DNA of 9,363 nucleotides from an uncultured Streptococcus sp. Lineage in GTDB: Bacteria; Bacillota; Bacilli; Lactobacillales; Streptococcaceae. Position numbers and translations under genes: made by a program. The stretch lies in NCBI RefSeq assembly GCF_959025735.1, contig NZ_CAUFJQ010000077.1:1-9363 (forward strand), written 5' to 3'. This document shows, piece after piece, positions 6,314-9,363 of this stretch (positions are counted from its first letter, which is position 1; every line of letters starts with the position of its first letter). Below the pieces are notes generated by a model that did no database searches, was not told the DNA's origin, and was given only the letters and a program-made list of their open reading frames with translations.

Positions 6314-6763
6314 ATGCAAATTTCGAGTCGCTTTACCATTGGGACTCATGTCTTGATCATGATTGCTCTACAAGGAGAGAAAACAAAAGTAACCAGTGAT
6401 TTTTTGGCAGGAAGTGTCGGCGTGAACCCTGTTATTATTCGAAAGACTTTGTCTCAGTTGAAGAAAGCAGGATTGATCCATGTAGCGCGTGGGACAGGCG
6501 GAGCTGAGCTCGCAAAAGCAGCCGATGAGATCAGCCTGCTGGATATCTATCAAGCAGTAGAATGCTTAGGTTCGACAGGTCAATTATTTGGTTTTCATGA
6601 CAATCCGAATCCAGCCTGCCCAATTGGCCACAATATCCACAATGTTTTAGATGGGAAGCTTGAGGACATTCAGACTGCTATGGAAAAAGAAATGTCCCAA
6701 ACCACTCTAAAAGACGTCGTAGAAGATACGCAGAAAAGAATGAATCTCGAATCGGTTTCATAA
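6314..6763 (+). CDS. Rrf2-family winged-helix transcriptional regulator (SifR/YwnA-like)
   Basis: This 149-residue DNA-binding protein shows the Rrf2 layout: an N-terminal helix MQISSRFTIGTHVLIMIAL (1-19), a helix-turn-helix around residues 25-50 (SDFLAGSVGVNPVIIRKTLSQLKKAG), a wing with Gly-rich VARGTGGAEL (58-66), then LLDIYQAVE (75-83) and a C-terminal dimerisation helix. Only Cys84 and Cys102 are present, not the three-Cys loop of IscR/NsrR, so an Fe-S cluster is unlikely. Cys102 lies in NPNPACPIGHNI, which resembles the reactive-cysteine site reported for the pneumococcal quinone sensor SifR. That link is from memory and is an inference. The ATG at 6314 is chosen because GAAAGGAG (6299-6306) lies 7 nt upstream. 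The in-frame ATG at 6266 has no such site. No target gene lies directly downstream: repeat copy B begins 8 nt after the stop. Confidence 0.9.
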   Translation: MQISSRFTIGTHVLIMIALQGEKTKVTSDFLAGSVGVNPVIIRKTLSQLKKAGLIHVARGTGGAELAKAADEISLLDIYQAVECLGSTGQLFGFHDNPNPACPIGHNIHNVLDGKLEDIQTAMEKEMSQTTLKDVVEDTQKRMNLESVS

Positions 6764-6770
6764 GAAAAAT

Positions 6771-6945
6771 GAGAGTGGGACAGAAATCGGTAATTCGTTA
6801 GAATTCGATTTCGTCGTCTCACCTCCGCACAGTTGAGTAGGGCTGTAAAAGCTGATGAAATCAGCGTAGTAGAGCCCACTCAACCACTGCGTCTTGCTCG
6901 ACAATCCAAAGATAATTAAGAGGCTAGGACTTTTGTCCTAGCCTC
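6771..6945 (+). repeat. 175-bp structured intergenic repeat, copy B
   Basis: This is the inverted partner of the element at 62-236, here reading in the plus direction and starting 8 nt after the Rrf2 stop codon. HP1 spans 6775-6822, HP2 spans 6832-6884 and HP3 spans 6920-6945. Relative to copy A it carries T at 6819 (a C-to-T change that keeps a G-U pair in HP1), A at 6849 (HP2 internal loop), G at 6911 and A at 6918 (linker before HP3) and T at 6939 (restores full pairing in HP3). Any open frame across it is a by-product of the palindromes. It lies in the convergent gap between the Rrf2 gene and pepQ. Confidence 0.9.
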
Positions 6946-6952
6946 ATTTTTT
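6920..6952. terminator. Terminator of the Rrf2 gene, possibly shared with pepQ (HP3 of copy B)
   Basis: GAGGCTAGGAC (6920-6930) pairs perfectly with GTCCTAGCCTC (6935-6945) around TTTT, followed by ATTTTTT (6946-6952). It is a strong intrinsic terminator for plus-strand transcripts. On the minus strand the same stem is followed by TTAATTATCTTT, so it may also stop pepQ transcripts. A weaker AT-rich stem at 6962-6981 lies between pepQ and this hairpin. Confidence 0.88.
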
Positions 6953-7003
6953 ATAATTATTAACGAAACAAGATGTTTGTTATTTATTGAAACGACTAAA
7001 GGA

Positions 7004-8086
7004 TTAGTCAAAGTAAAGTAAGTCTTTGCTGGTTTCAGTGAAGAGTCCAAATCCGTCTTTTGTGACGTAACCACAATCTTCGATACGGACACCGACTTTA
7101 CCTGGAATATAGATTCCTGGTTCGACTGAGAAGCACATGCCTTCTTCAAGTACCATGTCATTTCCTTCCATAATAGAAGGGAATTCATGCACGTCCATTC
7201 CGATCCCGTGTCCGAGGCGGTGGTTGAAGTATTCACCATAGCCAGCTTTTTCGATGACGCTCCGTGCAGCACGGTCTACGTCATGTGCTGTTACACCTGG
7301 TTTGATCATGTCAATGGCTGCTTGTTGAGCTTCTAACGTCAAGTGGTAGATTTCTTTTTTTAAATCATCTGGTTTCCCAACAGCAACAGTACGAGTCATA
7401 TCTGACGCATAACCATTCACCATACAGCCAAGGTCAAAGAGCAAGAGAGCATCGTTTTCGACTTTGTTGCTTCCAGGAATTCCGTGTGGGTTAGCTGCAT
7501 TGTTTCCAGTCAAGACCATGGTTTCAAAGCTCATTTCATAACCCAAGCGTTTGATACCAAAGTCGATTTCTGCTACGATATCAGTTTCTGTTTTATCCAG
7601 TGAGATGGCGTCGAATCCCATATTGACAGCCTTATCTGCATATTGACCTGCCACCAACATTTTTTGGATCTCATCAGCAGATTTGATCAAGCGCATCCGG
7701 TTAATCCGTGGTGTCAAGTTGGTGAATTGAGCCTTTTCAAAGACAGTGCGCAAGCCATTGTATTTGGTAAGGATCAAGTTATCATATTCAAGTGCAACGG
7801 TTTTGGCATCGGGTTTTGCGATAGCCCCTTTAATCTTTTCCCATGGGTTTTCAGAATCCACATAGCCAACCACTTGGAAATCGACAACTGCAGTCGCCCG
7901 TTCCACTTCAAGTGCAGGAACGAAGAGAAGGGGTTCGTGGTCTGTGTAAACGAACAAGAAGAGTTGACGTTCGTGGGGATCACTGTAAAATCCAGTCAGG
8001 TAATTGATCGTGACAGGATCGGATACAACAGCGACATCTGTTTTTTCAGTTTCAAGAAAATCGACGATTTGATCTAATTTAGACAT
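7004..8086 (-). CDS. pepQ: Xaa-Pro dipeptidase (prolidase), peptidase family M24B
   Basis: This 360-residue cytoplasmic dinuclear metallopeptidase cleaves Xaa-Pro dipeptides at the end of peptide catabolism. An N-terminal creatinase-like domain (about 1-130) precedes the pita-bread catalytic domain. The five metal ligands of family M24 are all present: Asp218 (LLFDLG), Asp229 (ASDMTR), His293 (GHGIGMD), Glu322 (VEPGIY) and Glu336 (VRIEDCG). His201 in NPHG and His300 are at the usual substrate and proton-shuttle positions. Length and motif order match the lactic acid bacterial enzymes. The ATG at 8086 follows AGAAGG by 7 nt. The gene is divergent from ccpA and shares a cre-containing regulatory region with it, an arrangement known in lactobacilli and streptococci, so control by CcpA is likely. 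It converges on the Rrf2 gene and repeat copy B. Confidence 0.96.
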   Translation of the reverse strand: MSKLDQIVDFLETEKTDVAVVSDPVTINYLTGFYSDPHERQLFLFVYTDHEPLLFVPALEVERATAVVDFQVVGYVDSENPWEKIKGAIAKPDAKTVALEYDNLILTKYNGLRTVFEKAQFTNLTPRINRMRLIKSADEIQKMLVAGQYADKAVNMGFDAISLDKTETDIVAEIDFGIKRLGYEMSFETMVLTGNNAANPHGIPGSNKVENDALLLFDLGCMVNGYASDMTRTVAVGKPDDLKKEIYHLTLEAQQAAIDMIKPGVTAHDVDRAARSVIEKAGYGEYFNHRLGHGIGMDVHEFPSIMEGNDMVLEEGMCFSVEPGIYIPGKVGVRIEDCGYVTKDGFGLFTETSKDLLYFD

Positions 8087-8111
8087 AATGCTACCTTCTT
8101 TCTATGGATCT

Positions 8112-8140
8112 ATTTTGTCAAATTTTCCCCAAAAAAGCAA
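8112..8140 (-). promoter_or_regulatory. Possible pepQ promoter
   Basis: On the minus strand TTGCTT (8140-8135) and CAAAAT (8117-8112) are separated by 17 nt, with a TG extension one base before the -10. Both hexamers are imperfect (3/6 and 4/6). The start would be near 8105, with a leader of about 19 nt ending in AGAAGG. No better candidate is visible between the cre and the gene. Confidence 0.45.
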
Positions 8141-8166
8141 GAGTTTACAAAATTTTACCAAAACGC

Positions 8167-8195
8167 TTGAAAGTGTTTACAATAAGTGATAAAAT
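8167..8195 (+). promoter_or_regulatory. ccpA promoter
   Basis: TTGAAA (8167-8172) and TAAAAT (8190-8195) are 17 nt apart, and a TGA extension (8187-8189) precedes the -10. Transcription would start near 8202, about 45 nt before the ccpA start codon. The -35 and spacer overlap the cre at 8168-8181, so CcpA bound there should block polymerase. Confidence 0.7.
8168..8181. promoter_or_regulatory. cre operator (CcpA binding site) between pepQ and ccpA
   Basis: TGAAAGTGTTTACA matches the catabolite-responsive element consensus TGWAANCGNTNWCA at every constrained position but one: T for C in the central CG. It sits on the ccpA -35 region and about 28 nt upstream of the proposed pepQ -35, so it is well placed for ccpA autorepression and possible activation of pepQ. 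A second, poorer cre-like stretch (CCAAAACGCTTGAA, 8158-8171) overlaps it and does carry the central CG. Confidence 0.8.
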
Positions 8196-8234
8196 AGGAT
8201 TAATTAGAGAGTGAAAACGAAATTTTCAACAATG

Positions 8235-8240
8235 AAAGGA
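8235..8240 (+). promoter_or_regulatory. Ribosome binding site deciding the ccpA start
   Basis: AAAGGA lies 6 nt before the ATG at 8247. The site itself falls within the upstream in-frame readings from 8211 or 8232, which argues against them. Confidence 0.75.
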
Positions 8241-8246
8241 AATCTT

Positions 8247-9251
8247 ATGAATACAGACGATACAGTAACAATTTATGATGTCGCCCGTGAAGCAGGGGTT
8301 TCAATGGCAACCGTTAGTCGTGTAGTGAATGGAAATAAGAACGTTAAAGAAAATACACGTAAAAAAGTATTAGAAGTGATCGAACGCTTGGATTACCGTC
8401 CAAATGCTGTTGCGCGTGGTCTTGCTAGCAAGAAAACCACAACAGTCGGTGTTGTGATTCCAAACATCACGAACAGCTATTTCTCTACCTTGGCTAAGGG
8501 GATCGATGACATTGCCGAAATGTACAAGTACAACATTGTTCTTGCAAATAGCGATGAAGACGATGACAAAGAAGTTTCAGTTGTAAACAACCTCTTTTCA
8601 AAACAAGTGGATGGGATCATTTTCATGGGCTATCATTTGACAGAAAAGATTCGCTCAGAATTTTCACGCTCTCGGACGCCAGTTGTCCTTGCTGGTACAG
8701 TGGATGTTGAACACCAATTGCCAAGTGTCAATATCGACTACAAGCAAGCGACCGTTGATGCTGTTACACAGTTGGCAAAACACAACAAGAAAATTGCTTT
8801 TGTAAGCGGCCCATTGGTGGATGATATCAATGGAAAAATCCGTTTGGCGGGCTACAAAGAAGCTTTGAAAGCGAAAAAATTGAGCTATAGCGAAGGACTT
8901 GTCTTTGAATCCAAGTACCGTTATGATGAAGGTTACAACTTGGCAGAACGCATCATTGCGTCAAAAGCAACAGCTGCTTTTGTGACAGGGGATGAATTGG
9001 CTGCAGGTCTCTTGAACGGCTTGTCTGATCACGGTATCAAAGTACCAGAAGACTTTGAAATTATCACCAGCGATGATTCACAAGTAACTCGTTACACGCG
9101 TCCAAATCTATCAACGATTGGCCAGCCTTTGTATGACCTTGGTGCGATCAGTATGCGCATGTTGACCAAGATCATGCACAAAGAAGAGTTGGAAGAACGC
9201 GAAGTACTGTTGTCTCATACGATCAACCAACGTGGAACGACCAAAAAATAA
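8247..9251 (+). CDS. ccpA: Catabolite control protein A (LacI/GalR family)
   Basis: CcpA is the global regulator of carbon catabolite repression. It binds cre sites as a dimer with HPr-Ser46-P. The 334-residue protein has the LacI-type helix-turn-helix at about 8-27 (TIYDVAREAGVSMATVSRVV), the hinge helix RPNAVARGLAS (51-61) that inserts in the minor groove, and a periplasmic-binding-protein-like core (about 65-330) with VGVVIPNITNSYFS (67-80) and ITSDDSQVTRYTRPNLSTIG (273-292) typical of CcpA. The start is the ATG at 8247, 6 nt after AAAGGA (8235-8240), giving the classic MNTDDTVTIYDVA N-terminus. In-frame upstream starts (GTG 8211, ATG 8232) lack sites and the family does not carry the extra residues. 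It is monocistronic, with its own cre-overlapped promoter and a strong terminator. Confidence 0.97.
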   Translation: MNTDDTVTIYDVAREAGVSMATVSRVVNGNKNVKENTRKKVLEVIERLDYRPNAVARGLASKKTTTVGVVIPNITNSYFSTLAKGIDDIAEMYKYNIVLANSDEDDDKEVSVVNNLFSKQVDGIIFMGYHLTEKIRSEFSRSRTPVVLAGTVDVEHQLPSVNIDYKQATVDAVTQLAKHNKKIAFVSGPLVDDINGKIRLAGYKEALKAKKLSYSEGLVFESKYRYDEGYNLAERIIASKATAAFVTGDELAAGLLNGLSDHGIKVPEDFEIITSDDSQVTRYTRPNLSTIGQPLYDLGAISMRMLTKIMHKEELEEREVLLSHTINQRGTTKK

Positions 9252-9300
9252 GGATTAGTAGACTAGAGTCTCGACATGGGAAGACGTGTCTACTAGTCTG

Positions 9301-9335
9301 AGAGGTTAGAACAGAACTGTTCTAGCCTCTTTTTT
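9301..9335 (+). terminator. Intrinsic terminator of ccpA
   Basis: AGAGGTTAGAACAG (9301-9314) pairs with CTGTTCTAGCCTCT (9317-9330), with one G-U and a minimal loop that in practice opens to about 6 nt. T9330-9335 form the U-tract. The GAGG...TAGCCTC arms resemble HP3 of the two repeats. Upstream, 9256-9299 holds two mutually exclusive short stems. The remaining 28 nt to the window end show nothing I can annotate. Confidence 0.9.
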
Positions 9336-9363
9336 ATACTGCAAACAGGTAGAGACTTGCTGG

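Noticed and set aside
62..6945. Composite transposon or genomic island bounded by the inverted repeats
   Set aside because: There is no transposase or integrase gene, no visible target-site duplication, and the genes between are ordinary streptococcal chromosomal types.
7643..8077. 144-codon plus-strand ORF antisense to pepQ
   Set aside because: The pepQ frame carries all catalytic residues. The antisense frame has no ribosome binding site and no recognisable domain.
8211..8246. Upstream GTG/ATG starts for ccpA
   Set aside because: They have no ribosome binding site, and the CcpA family begins at the MNTDDTVTIYDVA N-terminus reached from 8247.
1..9363. CRISPR array, tRNA/rRNA genes, toxin-antitoxin or phage genes
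   Set aside because: I found no regularly spaced direct repeats, no cloverleaf-like or rRNA sequence, and no corresponding protein motifs on either strand.

Overview
The window looks like the chromosome of a viridans Streptococcus (Mitis/Sanguinis-type). The support is the divergent pepQ-ccpA pair with a cre site between them, strong AAGGAG-type ribosome binding sites, extended -10 promoters (TGnTATAAT), moderate GC, and GAGGCTRGGAC-type terminator hairpins. I cannot name the species from sequence alone.

Layout, left to right: a probable gene tail (+) ends at 51. It is followed by a 175-bp repeat (copy A, 62-236) that begins just past the stop codon of the minus-strand manganese/metal transporter gene mntH (240-1586). 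A compact divergent promoter region (about 1587-1754) separates mntH from a two-gene plus-strand operon. That operon encodes a MacB/LolD-type ABC ATPase (1755-2456) and a 907-residue FtsX-like permease with a large extracytoplasmic coiled coil (2470-5193). A terminator (5295-5323) lies directly against the promoter of a calcineurin-like metallophosphoesterase (5359-6213). A near-consensus promoter overlapping that gene's stop codon drives an Rrf2-family regulator with a conserved-type cysteine, Cys102 (6314-6763). A second, inverted copy of the 175-bp repeat (copy B, 6771-6945) starts 8 nt after this stop. Then come pepQ (Xaa-Pro dipeptidase, minus strand, 7004-8086), a shared promoter/cre region, and ccpA (8247-9251) with a strong terminator (9301-9335).

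Functionally, pepQ/ccpA is a conserved lactic-acid-bacterial arrangement: the global carbon catabolite regulator sits beside a proline-peptide dipeptidase, with CcpA probably controlling the shared region through the cre. The block between the repeats (metal uptake, an envelope-type ABC exporter or mechanotransmitter, a phosphoesterase and a possible redox/quinone-sensing regulator) looks like a set of separately transcribed units, not one pathway.

The least explained element is the repeat. Its two inverted copies have the same length and differ, by eye, at 5 of 175 positions. Each sits in sense orientation right after a stop codon in a convergent intergenic gap and is predicted to fold into three stem-loops, the last of which is a terminator. 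I saw no new defence, CRISPR or transposase-bearing system in the window.
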